64,000 nt of DNA, from positions 450,044-514,043 of the forward strand of contig NZ_KB849800.1 of NCBI RefSeq assembly GCF_000369065.1, given 5' to 3'. A program made the position numbers and the translations under genes. This document shows, one piece after another, positions 35,125 to 44,317 of the stretch (the first letter of the stretch is position 1; every line of letters begins with the position of its first letter). A model generated the notes under the pieces. That model had not been told where the DNA came from. It worked only from the letters and a program-made list of their open reading frames with translations, and searched no databases. The stretch comes from Acinetobacter haemolyticus CIP 64.3 = MTCC 9819. GTDB lineage: Bacteria; Pseudomonadota; Gammaproteobacteria; Pseudomonadales; Moraxellaceae.

Positions 35125-35319
35125 AATTTTCTCCTATAGATATTAAATTTAAAAGATATTATGAGGTGTTAGAAATAAAAGATAGCTTCTTATTATTTAT
35201 TTGGATCATCACTTAATGTTAAATATTATTTATTATGAGTGTTGATCTTTACTGCTATTCATTGTGTTGTGTAGTGTTTAAGGATCAGGGCAAAATCTTT
35301 ACCTTGATCCTCAATATGT

Positions 35320-36126
35320 TTAGATTTGCTCAGGCTTACCAAACAATTCACCAAATGCCACATCAGGACGAGGCTGTTTCATAAAGCTTTCACCAACTAA
35401 GAAAGTGTGAATATCGTGAGCTTGCATCATTTCAACATCAGTAGGCGTGGCAATTCCACTTTCAGTGACCAAAACACGAGAAGTAGGTAGTAATTTCTTC
35501 AAACGTAATGATGTATTTAAATCCACATCAAAAGTTTTTAAATTACGGTTATTCACACCCAAAATACATTGATCAGAAAGCTTTAACGCACGTTCGAGTT
35601 CAGCTTCATCATGCACTTCAACCAATACATCTAGTTGATGTTCAAATGCAGTTTTTGACATTTCCTCAAGCTGTTGATCCGATAAACATGCCACGATTAA
35701 TAAAATACAATCGGCATGTAAAGCTCTTGCTTCAACGACATTATAGGGATCAATCAAGAAATCTTTACGTAATGCAGGCAGGGCACAGTGGTTGCGTGCA
35801 ATCGCAATATTTTCATCTGCACCTTGGAAGAAATCTACATCGGTCAGAACAGAGAGACATGCTGCACCTGCTTGTTCATATTGTTGAGCAATTTCAGCAG
35901 GATTAAAGTCTGCACGAATGATGCCTTTAGATGGAGAGGCTTTTTTAATTTCAGCAATCACAGCAGGACGTTTATGCTGCAAAGCCTTGGCAAAACCACG
36001 AACAGGTGTTGCTTCTTTTGCCCATTGTTCAACATCATGCAAGCTACGTTGTTTTAAACGTGCAGCAAGTTCCTCATGTTTGCGGTCAACAATTTTACCG
36101 AGAATGGTATTTTGAATATCGATCAT
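35320..36126 (-). CDS. trpC: Indole-3-glycerol-phosphate synthase TrpC
   Basis: A 268-residue TIM-barrel enzyme that converts carboxyphenylamino-deoxyribulose phosphate to indole-3-glycerol phosphate. Motifs: AVIAEIKKASPSKGIIR with the catalytic Lys, LSVLTDVDFFQG, LRKDFLIDPYNV, VLVEVHDE, GVNNRNLKTF, and VTESGI. No PRAI domain is fused, so it is monofunctional as in Pseudomonas. It follows trpD by 9 bp. Confidence 0.96.
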   Translation of the reverse strand: MIDIQNTILGKIVDRKHEELAARLKQRSLHDVEQWAKEATPVRGFAKALQHKRPAVIAEIKKASPSKGIIRADFNPAEIAQQYEQAGAACLSVLTDVDFFQGADENIAIARNHCALPALRKDFLIDPYNVVEARALHADCILLIVACLSDQQLEEMSKTAFEHQLDVLVEVHDEAELERALKLSDQCILGVNNRNLKTFDVDLNTSLRLKKLLPTSRVLVTESGIATPTDVEMMQAHDIHTFLVGESFMKQPRPDVAFGELFGKPEQI

Positions 36127-36135
36127 GAGAAATCC

Positions 36136-37185
36136 TTAGTCTGCCTGATATTGTTTCAATGTTTTGGTAAATTCAGCCAAAATACTCATTTTTTCTAGGG
36201 CTTGACCGCCGTAAAGAATATCTTGAGCCAGTTCAACTGCTTGTTTGTAGGTGTTGGTAAGACCAGCAACATATATGCCTGCGGCTGCATTCAGCGCGAT
36301 CATATTTGCAGCTTTTTCACCGATTTCAGATTTATCACGACCCAAAGCATCTTTAATCAATTTTAAGCTTTCTTCAGAACTGCTGACGACTAAACCTGTC
36401 AGTGTTTGTGATGGAATGCCAACATCATCAGGGGTGAGTGTCCACTCTGTGATTTCGCCATCTTTTAATTCAGCTACGGCTGTAGGCGCAGCGAGACTGA
36501 TTTCATCTAGGCCATCTCTTGAATGTACAACCAATACATGGACAGCACCGAGTTGTTTCAGAACTTCCGCAATAGGGCGACAAAGCTCATCTGAAAATAC
36601 GCCAATCACGAATCGATTCACGCCTGCAGGGTTGGTTAACGGACCGAGTAAATTGAAAATGCTTCGAATCCCAAGCTCACGACGTGGTGCAACAGCATAC
36701 TTCATGGCTTTATGGTGATTCGGTGCAAACAGAAAACCCACACCCATTTCACGAATGCAGCGTTCAGTTTGTTGCATGTCTAAATCAAGTTGAATGCCCA
36801 TTTTTTCAAGTACATCCGATGATCCAGATTTACTTGAAACACCACGATTACCATGCTTTGCAATCGTTGCGCCAGCGGCGGCAATCACAAAGCTTGAGGC
36901 TGTAGAAACATTAAATAAATTTTGTCCGTCTCCACCTGTTCCCACAATATCCACAAGATGGGGGATATCACTCACATCAATCTTGATTGCAAACTCTCGC
37001 ATGATCCGTGCTGCTGCGGTGATCTCATCAATGCTTTCACCTTTCATACGTAGGCCCATCATCAATGCGCCAATCTGAGCATCGGTTGCTTCGCCTTGCA
37101 TGATACTTCGCATGACATCTTCCATTTGTGTTTGAGTCAAATGGATATTTTTTGTAATGTGATTAAGTGCCTGTTGAATATTCAT
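36136..37185 (-). CDS. trpD: Anthranilate phosphoribosyltransferase TrpD
   Basis: A 349-residue enzyme that transfers phosphoribose from PRPP to anthranilate. It shows the [22 protein letters not shown] loop (about 82-99), [18 protein letters not shown], and the LGPLTNPA segment. No TrpG domain is fused. Operon trpDC runs on the minus strand. trpG lies 2.9 kb upstream and is separated by tcyP and an oppositely oriented MOSC gene. I see no leader peptide with Trp codons in the 281 bases before it. Confidence 0.96.
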   Translation of the reverse strand: MNIQQALNHITKNIHLTQTQMEDVMRSIMQGEATDAQIGALMMGLRMKGESIDEITAAARIMREFAIKIDVSDIPHLVDIVGTGGDGQNLFNVSTASSFVIAAAGATIAKHGNRGVSSKSGSSDVLEKMGIQLDLDMQQTERCIREMGVGFLFAPNHHKAMKYAVAPRRELGIRSIFNLLGPLTNPAGVNRFVIGVFSDELCRPIAEVLKQLGAVHVLVVHSRDGLDEISLAAPTAVAELKDGEITEWTLTPDDVGIPSQTLTGLVVSSSEESLKLIKDALGRDKSEIGEKAANMIALNAAAGIYVAGLTNTYKQAVELAQDILYGGQALEKMSILAEFTKTLKQYQAD

Positions 37186-37466
37186 AATTTGGATATAGCA
37201 TTCATGCTCTAATGTTTTGAAGGAATGAGGTGGACGACGGTATTCATGACTACTGACTTACATACGTCAGGCGTTATGTTATCAGAAAATAGTTTAGATT
37301 TTATAGGGTAGGTTGATATTTCACTTACTTGTTCAGACATAAAACGGCATGGCTGCTAAACTTTAGTTTAGTTGTTATAATTTTGAATCATTATAAAAAG
37401 ATATTTGTCATAACCCTGCTTCATTGTTTTTTTAATTATTCCAACTGTTCTTAAAGGTATTTCATC

Positions 37467-38261
37467 GTGCATGTCAGTCAACTTTTTCATTATCCAGTCA
37501 AGTCATTACGTGGTAACGCACTAACTGAGATGGAAATCGATTCTTTCGGACCAAAATGGGATCGTAGGTGGATGCTAGTGGATCATGAAGGACGTTTTAT
37601 CACTCAGCGTCAGTGCGCGATTATGGGACAGATCAGTGTCAAGGTATTTGCTGAGACAGTACGTTTTGAATTCCAAGGCGATGAGGTAACTTTAAGTCTT
37701 GAGGAAGCACAAGGACAGGTTGATGATCGTCTGATCACAGTATGGCAAGATCAATTGCAAGGCAACCGTATAGATCATCCTGTAAATCAATGGTTCAGTC
37801 AGATATTAGGGCGGGAAGCGTGTTTGGTCTTTATGCCGCAGAGAACCTTGCGACAAGTCGATTTGGAATATGCACAGCAAGGTGATCGCGTTGGTTTTGC
37901 TGATGGTTTTCCTTTTCTAATTATTGGTGAGGCGTCGGTAGAATTTCTTGCTGAAAAAGTTGGATTTCCATTAGATGTGCAACGGTTTAGACCTAATATT
38001 GTGATTTCAGGTTGTGAAGCATTTGCTGAGGATCATTGGAAACAGATTCAGATTGGTGAGATTAAATTTGATTTGGTTAAGCCATGTTCTCGTTGTGTTA
38101 TTCCTACGATTGATTTAAAAACCAGCCAAAAACAACCTGAAGTTATGCAAGCCATGCTGGCGTATCGGAAGCAAGGTAATAAAGTCATGATGGGACAAAA
38201 TGCATTGCATCGAGGGATCGGATTGATTTCACTTGGACAAGAAATTCAAATTTTAAAATAA
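37467..38261 (+). CDS. MOSC-domain protein (YcbX-like)
   Basis: A 264-residue protein. Residues 1-110 are the MOSC N-terminal beta-barrel (LFHYPVKSLRGNAL, GPKWDRRWMLVD, FITQRQ). Residues 115-264 are the MOSC domain, with the conserved Cys in KPCSRCVIPTID. YcbX-type proteins use molybdenum cofactor to reduce N-hydroxylated compounds. E. coli YcbX has an extra C-terminal ferredoxin domain, which is missing here, so the electron donor must be separate. Start is GTG with AAAGG ten bases upstream. It splits the trp genes. Confidence 0.82.
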   Translation: MHVSQLFHYPVKSLRGNALTEMEIDSFGPKWDRRWMLVDHEGRFITQRQCAIMGQISVKVFAETVRFEFQGDEVTLSLEEAQGQVDDRLITVWQDQLQGNRIDHPVNQWFSQILGREACLVFMPQRTLRQVDLEYAQQGDRVGFADGFPFLIIGEASVEFLAEKVGFPLDVQRFRPNIVISGCEAFAEDHWKQIQIGEIKFDLVKPCSRCVIPTIDLKTSQKQPEVMQAMLAYRKQGNKVMMGQNALHRGIGLISLGQEIQILK

Positions 38262-38300
38262 TAATATCTTAAACCTATCTTTTATTGATCTTCAAAATGA

Positions 38301-38332
38301 AAAATGCCAATCGATGTCGATTGGCATTTTTA
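38301..38332. terminator. Bidirectional terminator between MOSC gene and tcyP
   Basis: A perfect 14-bp stem (38301-38314 and 38317-38330) with a two-base loop and A/T tracts on both sides, between convergent genes. Confidence 0.88.
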
Positions 38333-38353
38333 CTAGAATTAGAGTTCATGACG

Positions 38354-39715
38354 TTATTGCTGATCGTCTACTGGTTCTCTCACGCCAAGCAGTTGACTGG
38401 TAGCGGTACCAGCAGTCATTGAACCGTTTACATTTAATGCAGTACGCCCCATATCAATCAGTGGTTCAATCGAAATGAGCAGGGCAACCAGTGTAACTGG
38501 AAGTCCCATAATCGGTAGAACAATCAGTGCTGCAAATGTTGCACCGCCACCCACACCAGCTACGCCAATAGAACTGAGTGTCACAATAATCACCAATTGT
38601 GCAATCCATAAGGGGTCGAGTGGGTTAATACCGACAGTGGGAGCAACCATTACCGCCAACATCGCTGGATATAAGCCTGCACAACCATTTTGCCCAATGG
38701 TCGCACCAAACGAAGCTGAAAAACTGGCAATACCTTCAGGTACACCAAGTTGCTTTGTTTGTGTTTCTATATTTAAGGGAATACTCGCTGCACTAGAACG
38801 GCTGATAAATGCAAAGCTTAAAACAGGGAATGCTTTTTTGAAAAAGTCGATTGGGTTAACGCGTACAAACAATAGAATCAGTGCATGTACCAGAAGCATG
38901 ATGATCAGCCCCAAATAAGAGGCGATTACAAATTCACCGAGTTTGATGATGTCGGCGAGGTTTGCCGTTACCACCATTTTGGTCATCAATGCAAGTACAC
39001 CATAAGGCGTGAATTGCATAACTAAGCGAACTAGACTGATAATTAATGCTTGTAATGCCTCGATCCCGTGTCGAATTCGCTCCCCATTAATTTTGTCTTT
39101 CTCCATGAGCTTTAAGGCTGCAACACCTAAGAACGCAGAAAAAATAACCACACTAATGATTGCGGTAGGGCGAACACCTGTTAAATCCGCAAATGGATTC
39201 TGCGGAAATAATGAAAGCAGCAGCTTCGGAATATCGAGATTGGCAACTTGTCCAATATACTGGCTTTCAATCGCCGCTAAACGTTCTGTTTCACGAACGC
39301 CTTGGACCAAACCTTCTGCTGTTAAACCAAAGAGATTGGTAACGCTGATTCCTACAAAGGCAGCGATCGCTGTGGTGAAGAGTAAAATACCAATCACTAA
39401 AATGCTGATTTTTCCCAATGAGGTGGTCTGATGTAGTTTAACAACAGCACTTAAAATCGAGATGAAAATAAGTGGCATAACCACCATTTGTAACAGTTGT
39501 ACATAACCATTACCAACGATGTTGAACCATGCCACCGATTGATCGAGTACAGTGCCTTCACCGTAAATGGTTTTGAGACCTAAACCGAAAATGATACCAA
39601 TCAGCATTCCGATCAATACTTTTTTGGCTAGACTCCAGTCATGGCGATTGGTAAAAAATAATCCAGCCAAAAGCAAGATAAAAACAAGAATATTCAATAA
39701 AATGAGTGTGTTCAC
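38354..39715 (-). CDS. tcyP: L-cystine:cation symporter TcyP (DAACS family)
   Basis: A 453-residue membrane protein of the dicarboxylate/amino acid:cation symporter family. [13 protein letters not shown] is the serine-rich hairpin, [16 protein letters not shown] and [17 protein letters not shown] are the transport-core segments, and [19 protein letters not shown] is the C-terminal helix. These details match TcyP/YdjN, a cystine importer, more than DctA or GltP, in which the helix 8 motif differs. Length is close to E. coli YdjN (463). The 361-base region upstream (39716-40076) is AT-rich and holds only the trpG terminator and, presumably, the tcyP promoter. Confidence 0.83.
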   Translation of the reverse strand: MNTLILLNILVFILLLAGLFFTNRHDWSLAKKVLIGMLIGIIFGLGLKTIYGEGTVLDQSVAWFNIVGNGYVQLLQMVVMPLIFISILSAVVKLHQTTSLGKISILVIGILLFTTAIAAFVGISVTNLFGLTAEGLVQGVRETERLAAIESQYIGQVANLDIPKLLLSLFPQNPFADLTGVRPTAIISVVIFSAFLGVAALKLMEKDKINGERIRHGIEALQALIISLVRLVMQFTPYGVLALMTKMVVTANLADIIKLGEFVIASYLGLIIMLLVHALILLFVRVNPIDFFKKAFPVLSFAFISRSSAASIPLNIETQTKQLGVPEGIASFSASFGATIGQNGCAGLYPAMLAVMVAPTVGINPLDPLWIAQLVIIVTLSSIGVAGVGGGATFAALIVLPIMGLPVTLVALLISIEPLIDMGRTALNVNGSMTAGTATSQLLGVREPVDDQQ

Positions 39716-40076
39716 AAGAGGTGTCCTGATAGATGATTCAGGGAGCCAGAAGCTATAAATAATGATTTTAATTTTAGCATCGTGTTACCCTGAAAGCTTA
39801 ATCATTCCTATGACTATAGTTAATCGAAAAAATTAAAAAGCACTTTTTAGACGCTTGGTGATGGCTTTAATTAATTTTCTTTTTTAATGTGAAAAATACA
39901 TTAATTATTGAAATAGAATGATTTGTTCTAAGTTAATATAGGCAGTATGTTAATTTTAAAATATAAAAAATTCTTGATAGAGAGTAGTTATTTATTGTTT
40001 TTAGATGTTTAAAATTAAAACAGCCTATTCAAGATGAATAGGCTGTCAGACTTATGCACGAAATTCTTTTACAGTT
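39716..40076. other. AT-rich intergenic region between tcyP and trpG
   Basis: No open frame or RNA gene is convincing here. The right end holds the trpG terminator (40020-40046). The rest is A/T-rich, presumably the tcyP promoter region. I see no clear palindromic operator. Confidence 0.6.
40012..40046 (-). terminator. Terminator after trpG
   Basis: ACAGCCTATTC with GAATAGGCTGT (40020-40030 and 40036-40046), five-base loop. On the minus strand it is followed by TTTTAATTTT. Confidence 0.8.
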
Positions 40077-40661
40077 TTAAGCATAGATATCTAAGAAATT
40101 TTTGAAAATTTGATGCCCGTGTTGGCTCAAGATAGATTCAGGATGGAACTGAACACCTTCAACAGGGAGGGTTTTGTGCTTAACACCCATAATCTCTTCA
40201 ATCGTGCCATCGGCTTGGTTGGTCCAACACGTCACTTCTAGGCATTCTGGTAAGCTTTCTTGTTCGATCACAAGAGAGTGATAACGCGTTGCTGCAAATG
40301 GAGAAGGAAGGTGGCTAAAAATTCCTTTATCACTATGGTGCATATCAGACAAACGACCATGCATCACTGTTTTGGCTCGTATGATGTTGCCGCCAAATGC
40401 TTGACCAATCGCTTGATGACCTAAACATACACCGAGTAAAGGTATTTTTCCTGCAAAGTGGTTGATTGCAGGAATTGAAATTCCTGCTTCACTTGGTGAG
40501 CATGGACCAGGACCAATAACGAGGTATTTCGGCTGCCATCGCTCAATATCCTCTAATGTGACTTGATCATTACGAACAACTTTTACTTCTTGATTCAATT
40601 CACCAAAGTATTGAACGATGTTGTAAGTAAAGCTGTCATAGTTGTCAATCATTAGAAGCAT
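40077..40661 (-). CDS. trpG: Anthranilate/para-aminobenzoate synthase glutamine amidotransferase TrpG
   Basis: A 194-residue class I glutamine amidotransferase. The triad Cys lies in [17 protein letters not shown], and His and Glu in [25 protein letters not shown] is the N-terminal family signature. In Acinetobacter TrpG is known to serve both tryptophan and folate (PabA) synthesis. Start at ATG 40661 (MLLMIDNY) has AAGG eight bases upstream. Its partner trpDC lies about 2.9 kb downstream and is not contiguous, unlike the trpGDC cluster described for A. calcoaceticus. Confidence 0.93.
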   Translation of the reverse strand: MLLMIDNYDSFTYNIVQYFGELNQEVKVVRNDQVTLEDIERWQPKYLVIGPGPCSPSEAGISIPAINHFAGKIPLLGVCLGHQAIGQAFGGNIIRAKTVMHGRLSDMHHSDKGIFSHLPSPFAATRYHSLVIEQESLPECLEVTCWTNQADGTIEEIMGVKHKTLPVEGVQFHPESILSQHGHQIFKNFLDIYA

Positions 40662-41041
40662 GATTATAACCTTTTTGAAAATAAGCACTTTTGTGCGATT
40701 GAATTCTAAAAAATAATCTCGGTATCAATGTTCAGCCACCAACAATGTCTAAATATGGAGGGTGATCAAGATAGTGGGAAATCATCATACCAAAAACCGA
40801 TGGTCAATGCTGAATATTTCAGGCAGATAGGAAAATCAAAAAATTAATTAATTAAAAAAAACTCTTAAAAAAAACACAAGAATTATTTCAAATTGAATAC
40901 TTTGTCAAAATAAGCAACAAGTGAATCAAAAGTCTAAATGAATTGATTGGATTGATGTTGAAAAGAATGATATAAAAAGTCAATTTTATGCAAACGATAC
41001 GTGGCATAAATAGCACTACAATAGTTCTTTGTTACATGTAT

Positions 41042-41109
41042 TGCACTATTTTGGCTCAATAAGCCTTTTTTAGGGACGGCTTAAAATATAAATGTGTGAA
41101 TATGGTGCA
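41042..41109 (+). promoter_or_regulatory. Putative NtrC enhancer sites of glnA
   Basis: TGCACT-N5-GGCTCA (41042-41058) matches the TGCACY-N5-GGTGCA consensus in 10 of 12 positions. A second site has a perfect right half GGTGCA (41104-41109) with a weak left half. Spacing upstream of the sigma-54 promoter (about 180 and 130 bases from the expected start) suits enhancers. Confidence 0.5.
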
Positions 41110-41205
41110 TTTGCGATTGCAGACATGCGAATAGACATAGGATATGGAGCTTAAAATATTTTTTCTACAAAGAATTTCAATGTTTTAAGTATGCTTTAAA
41201 ATTGT

Positions 41206-41222
41206 TGGTATGGTAATTGCTT
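41206..41222 (+). promoter_or_regulatory. Sigma-54 (RpoN) promoter of glnA
   Basis: TGGTAT-GGTAA-TTGCTT: GG (41207-41208) and GC (41219-41220) are separated by exactly ten bases, the -24/-12 rule. The transcript should start near 41231, about 55 bases before glnA. Confidence 0.82.
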
Positions 41223-41286
41223 ATTATAAACCAACAGCTAACACGCACTTAACAAGTGCATATAAATTTCATTGGAGCAAATGAGC

Positions 41287-42696
41287 ATGGCGAACAAGGT
41301 CCTTCAACTCATCAAAGAAAGTGGCGCAAAATGGGTCGATTTTCGCTTTACTGATACTAAGGGTAAAGAGCAACATGTAACTTACCCAGCAGATACAATT
41401 GATGAAGATACATTTGAAGACGGTAAAATGTTTGATGGTTCTTCAATCTCTGGTTGGAAAGGCATTGAAGCTTCGGACATGATCTTACGTCCAGATGCTG
41501 AAACAGGTTTCCTTGACCCGTTCTTTGCTGAGCCTACAGTTGTTGTGACTTGTGACGTAATTGAGCCATCTACTGGCCAAGGTTACGAGCGTGACCCACG
41601 TTCGATTGCTCGTCGTGCAGAAGAATACTTAAAATCTACTGGTATCGGTGATACTGCATTCTTTGGTCCAGAACCAGAATTCTTTGTTTTTGACGAAGTG
41701 AAGTGGGACATCGACATGTCTGGCGCTCGTCATACGCTGATCGCTGAAGAAGCAGCTTGGTCTACTGGCAAAGATTTCGAAGCTGGTAACTCAGGTCACC
41801 GTCCTCGTGTTAAGGGTGGTTACTTCCCAGTTCCTCCAGTTGATTCTCATCAAGACATGCGTGCTGAAATGTGTGCACGTATCGAAGACATCATGGGACC
41901 TGGTCGTGTAGAAGTACATCACCACGAAGTTGCATCTTGCCAATTAGAAATTGGTGTGAGCTTCAATACAATGGTTCGTAAAGCAGACGAAGTTCAACAG
42001 TTCAAATATGCTGTTTGGAACGTTGCTCACCAATATGGCAAAACAGCAACTTTCATGCCTAAGCCAATGGTAGGTGATAACGGTTCTGGTATGCACGTTC
42101 ACATGTCTATCTCTAAAGATGGCAAGAACTTGTTTGCTGGTGATGAATATGCTGGTTTATCTGAAATGGCATTGTTCTTCATTGGTGGTGTAATCAAGCA
42201 CGCGCGTGCATTGAATGCGATTACTAACCCATCTACAAACTCTTATAAGCGTTTGGTTCCTCACTACGAAGCACCAATCATGCTTGCTTACTCAGCACGT
42301 AACCGTTCTGCATCTATCCGTATTCCATACGTTTCAAGCCCTAAAGGTAAGCGTATCGAAGCTCGTTTCCCAGATCCAATGATGAACCCATACTTAGGTT
42401 TTGCGGCATTGTTGATGGCTGGTCTTGATGGTATCCAAAACAAGATCCACCCAGGTGAAGCTGCTGATAAGAATTTATATGATCTTCCTCCTGAAGAAGA
42501 AGCAAAAATCCCAACAGTTGCTCATAGCTTAGATATGGCTCTTGAAGCGCTTAAAGCTGATCACGAGTTCTTGTTGAAAGGCGGTGTGTTCACTAAAGAA
42601 ATGCTTGATGCATATATCGAACTTAAAACTGAAGATGTACGTCGTCTTAACACGACTACTCACCCAGTTGAATTTGATATGTACTACAGCTTGTAA
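41287..42696 (+). CDS. glnA: Glutamine synthetase GlnA (type I)
   Basis: A 469-residue type I glutamine synthetase, the same length as E. coli. FDGSSISGW is the beta-grasp signature, [11 protein letters not shown] and [11 protein letters not shown] are metal-binding, and [16 protein letters not shown] is the ATP-binding region. The adenylylation site is intact: Tyr 398 in NLYDLPPEE. Activity is thus probably controlled by GlnE. Start is ATG 41287 (MANKVLQL), nine bases after GGAG; ATG 41281 (MSMANK) is possible but only three bases from it. The sigma-54 promoter upstream indicates nitrogen control. Confidence 0.97.
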   Translation: MANKVLQLIKESGAKWVDFRFTDTKGKEQHVTYPADTIDEDTFEDGKMFDGSSISGWKGIEASDMILRPDAETGFLDPFFAEPTVVVTCDVIEPSTGQGYERDPRSIARRAEEYLKSTGIGDTAFFGPEPEFFVFDEVKWDIDMSGARHTLIAEEAAWSTGKDFEAGNSGHRPRVKGGYFPVPPVDSHQDMRAEMCARIEDIMGPGRVEVHHHEVASCQLEIGVSFNTMVRKADEVQQFKYAVWNVAHQYGKTATFMPKPMVGDNGSGMHVHMSISKDGKNLFAGDEYAGLSEMALFFIGGVIKHARALNAITNPSTNSYKRLVPHYEAPIMLAYSARNRSASIRIPYVSSPKGKRIEARFPDPMMNPYLGFAALLMAGLDGIQNKIHPGEAADKNLYDLPPEEEAKIPTVAHSLDMALEALKADHEFLLKGGVFTKEMLDAYIELKTEDVRRLNTTTHPVEFDMYYSL

Positions 42697-42708
42697 TACA
42701 TCCCAAAT

Positions 42709-42736
42709 AAAAAAACTCGCTTCGGCGAGTTTTTTT
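42709..42736 (+). terminator. Terminator after glnA
   Basis: ACTCGC, tetraloop TTCG, GCGAGT, flanked by A7 and T7. Confidence 0.92.
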
Positions 42737-42819
42737 ATGCTGTTGATAGAAGTTGAATTTCATACATTATTACGAAAAAATTCATGTAAACTAGTCGCGA
42801 TGTTTTTAGTGAGTTAAGC

Positions 42820-43311
42820 ATGCGAAATTTACAACCTAGTAGAATAAAAGGAAAAGATATTCCTACTGCATTAAAAAAATGGTTGTACGCATCAGGCTCC
42901 CTTACTCAGCAACTTACAGATCTCGGTGGTGGTGAGTTTCATGTTGAGCGTATTAGAGAGCATTATCAGCGTTTAGCATTTGCTGATAGTAAATGGATGA
43001 ATATGCCTGCACATCATATTGCATGGGTGAGAGAAACATATCTTTATGGCTCTGAGTCACAAGCTTGGGTGAAAGCAAAGAGTATTTTTCCGATTCTCAG
43101 CCTACAAAAAAAAGCCAGAATATTTAAATACATCCGAAATAAGCCAATTGGTTGGTTTCTATTTCAACGTACGAATCCTGCCTGTGAAAGACGAATTATT
43201 TATACTGAAGAGGGTTGGGCGCGGCAAAGTTGTTATACTTGGCATGGATGTAAATTTATTGTACAGGAAACTTTCCTGCCTAGATTTGAACAGTTTATTG
43301 AACAGCATTGA
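42820..43311 (+). CDS. ubiC: Chorismate pyruvate-lyase UbiC
   Basis: A 163-residue enzyme releasing 4-hydroxybenzoate from chorismate to begin ubiquinone synthesis. Family features are LKKWLYASGSLTQQLTDL near the N-terminus, WVRETYLYG (active-site Arg), and a FQRTNPACERRIIY segment near residue 115. Size matches E. coli UbiC (165). It is followed after 14 bases by ubiA, as in E. coli ubiCA. Confidence 0.9.
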   Translation: MRNLQPSRIKGKDIPTALKKWLYASGSLTQQLTDLGGGEFHVERIREHYQRLAFADSKWMNMPAHHIAWVRETYLYGSESQAWVKAKSIFPILSLQKKARIFKYIRNKPIGWFLFQRTNPACERRIIYTEEGWARQSCYTWHGCKFIVQETFLPRFEQFIEQH

Positions 43312-43325
43312 CTCTAAGGATTCGC

Positions 43326-44207
43326 ATGGATACGGTGCAACAAACTACATGGCGACAGCGTTTAGAAGCCTATTATTATTTATGTCGTTTTGATAAACCC
43401 ATTGGTACAGAATTAGTGTTTTGGCCAACGATGTGGGCCTTGTGGGTTGCATCCAAAGGAATTCCTGATTTAAAAATACTGCTCGTGATGTCGCTAGGGG
43501 TTTTGTTTATGCGGGCTGCAGGTTGTGCGATTAATGACTTTGCAGACCGTAAAGTGGATGCTCATGTTGAGCGTACAAAAACTCGACCGCTAGCGACAGG
43601 TGTGATTCGAGCGAGAGAGGCTGTATTTGTTTTTTTAGCTTTAGTTGCCGCTAGCGCCTGTTTGTTATTTTTCTTACCAATTGAAACGTTTTATTGGTCA
43701 TTTGGAGCGTTATTTCTCGCTTTCATCTATCCTTTTATGAAACGCTATACTCACTTGCCTCAAGTGTTTTTAGGTGCTGCTTTCTCGTGGTCTATTCCCA
43801 TGGCTTATACGGCTGTCGGACAAACACCGGATTTAATATGTTGGTTATTATATTTTGGTAATTTGGCATGGACGGTTGCATATGACACGCAATATGCCAT
43901 AACTGATCGTGAATATGATTTGAAAATTGGTGTGAAATCTACCGCAATTTTATTCGGTCGTTATGATATCCAAATCATTGGTTTACTTCAGGCCCTAAGC
44001 TTGGTTTTGATAGGCGCAGCGCTATATTTAGAAAACCTACTTATACCTTTTGGTCTGCTTGCATTGTTTGTTGTCGCAATAGATTTTGTGTATCAAGCAT
44101 TAAAAACTAAAGATCGTGACCCTCAGATTTGTTTTTGGGCATTCCGTCACAATCGTTGGGTTGGAATGATAATTTTTATTGGAATTTTTTTAAGCTTCAT
44201 ATTTTAA
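43326..44207 (+). CDS. ubiA: 4-hydroxybenzoate octaprenyltransferase UbiA
   Basis: A 293-residue inner-membrane prenyltransferase with about eight helices that attaches the polyprenyl tail to 4-hydroxybenzoate. The first Asp motif is NDFADRKVDAHVERTKTRP (N-D-x-x-D-x-x-x-D), and the second is YAITDREYDLKIGVKS. Start at ATG 43326, five bases after AAGGA, is preferred to the in-frame TTG six codons earlier that overlaps ubiC. Ends in a terminator. Confidence 0.95.
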   Translation: MDTVQQTTWRQRLEAYYYLCRFDKPIGTELVFWPTMWALWVASKGIPDLKILLVMSLGVLFMRAAGCAINDFADRKVDAHVERTKTRPLATGVIRAREAVFVFLALVAASACLLFFLPIETFYWSFGALFLAFIYPFMKRYTHLPQVFLGAAFSWSIPMAYTAVGQTPDLICWLLYFGNLAWTVAYDTQYAITDREYDLKIGVKSTAILFGRYDIQIIGLLQALSLVLIGAALYLENLLIPFGLLALFVVAIDFVYQALKTKDRDPQICFWAFRHNRWVGMIIFIGIFLSFIF

Positions 44208-44223
44208 AATGACTTATTAGTTG

Positions 44224-44252
44224 AAAAGTGTCCTATGCAGGGCACTTTTTTT
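44224..44252 (+). terminator. Terminator after ubiCA
   Basis: AAAAGTGTCC and GGGCACTTTT (one G-U pair), six-base loop, extended T run. Confidence 0.85.
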
Positions 44253-44317
44253 ATGCCTTAATAGAACCGCATGTAGTTTCATGCACAAAAAAATGACAAA
44301 GACTAAAAGGATATTTT

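Larger units (their letters stand above)
40662..41286. other. 625-base intergenic region between divergent trpG and glnA
   Basis: This long gene-free stretch contains no convincing open frame. Its right part holds the glnA control region: two NtrC-like sequences (41042-41058, 41093-41109) and a sigma-54 promoter (41206-41222). The left part is A/T-rich with runs of A near 40855-40875, which may carry the trpG promoter. Confidence 0.7.

Noticed and set aside
35280..35311. Inverted repeat AGGATCAGGG/CCTTGATCCT after trpC as a terminator
   Set aside because: It has a mismatch and no T run on the minus strand; not listed as a feature.
34651..35319. Acetyltransferase region as a genomic island
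   Set aside because: Codon usage is slightly more AT-rich, but there are no integrase, repeat or tRNA boundaries, so transfer is only a weak possibility.
35508..35906. A 132-codon open frame antisense to trpC
   Set aside because: Fully inside trpC, with no ribosome-binding site and no recognisable protein.
36251..36718. A 155-codon open frame antisense to trpD
   Set aside because: It covers the conserved core of trpD, with no family resemblance and no start signal.
41053..41076. GGCT-AATA-AGCC followed by T6 upstream of glnA, looking like a terminator
   Set aside because: The stem is only four base pairs, and the sequence overlaps the better NtrC-like site.
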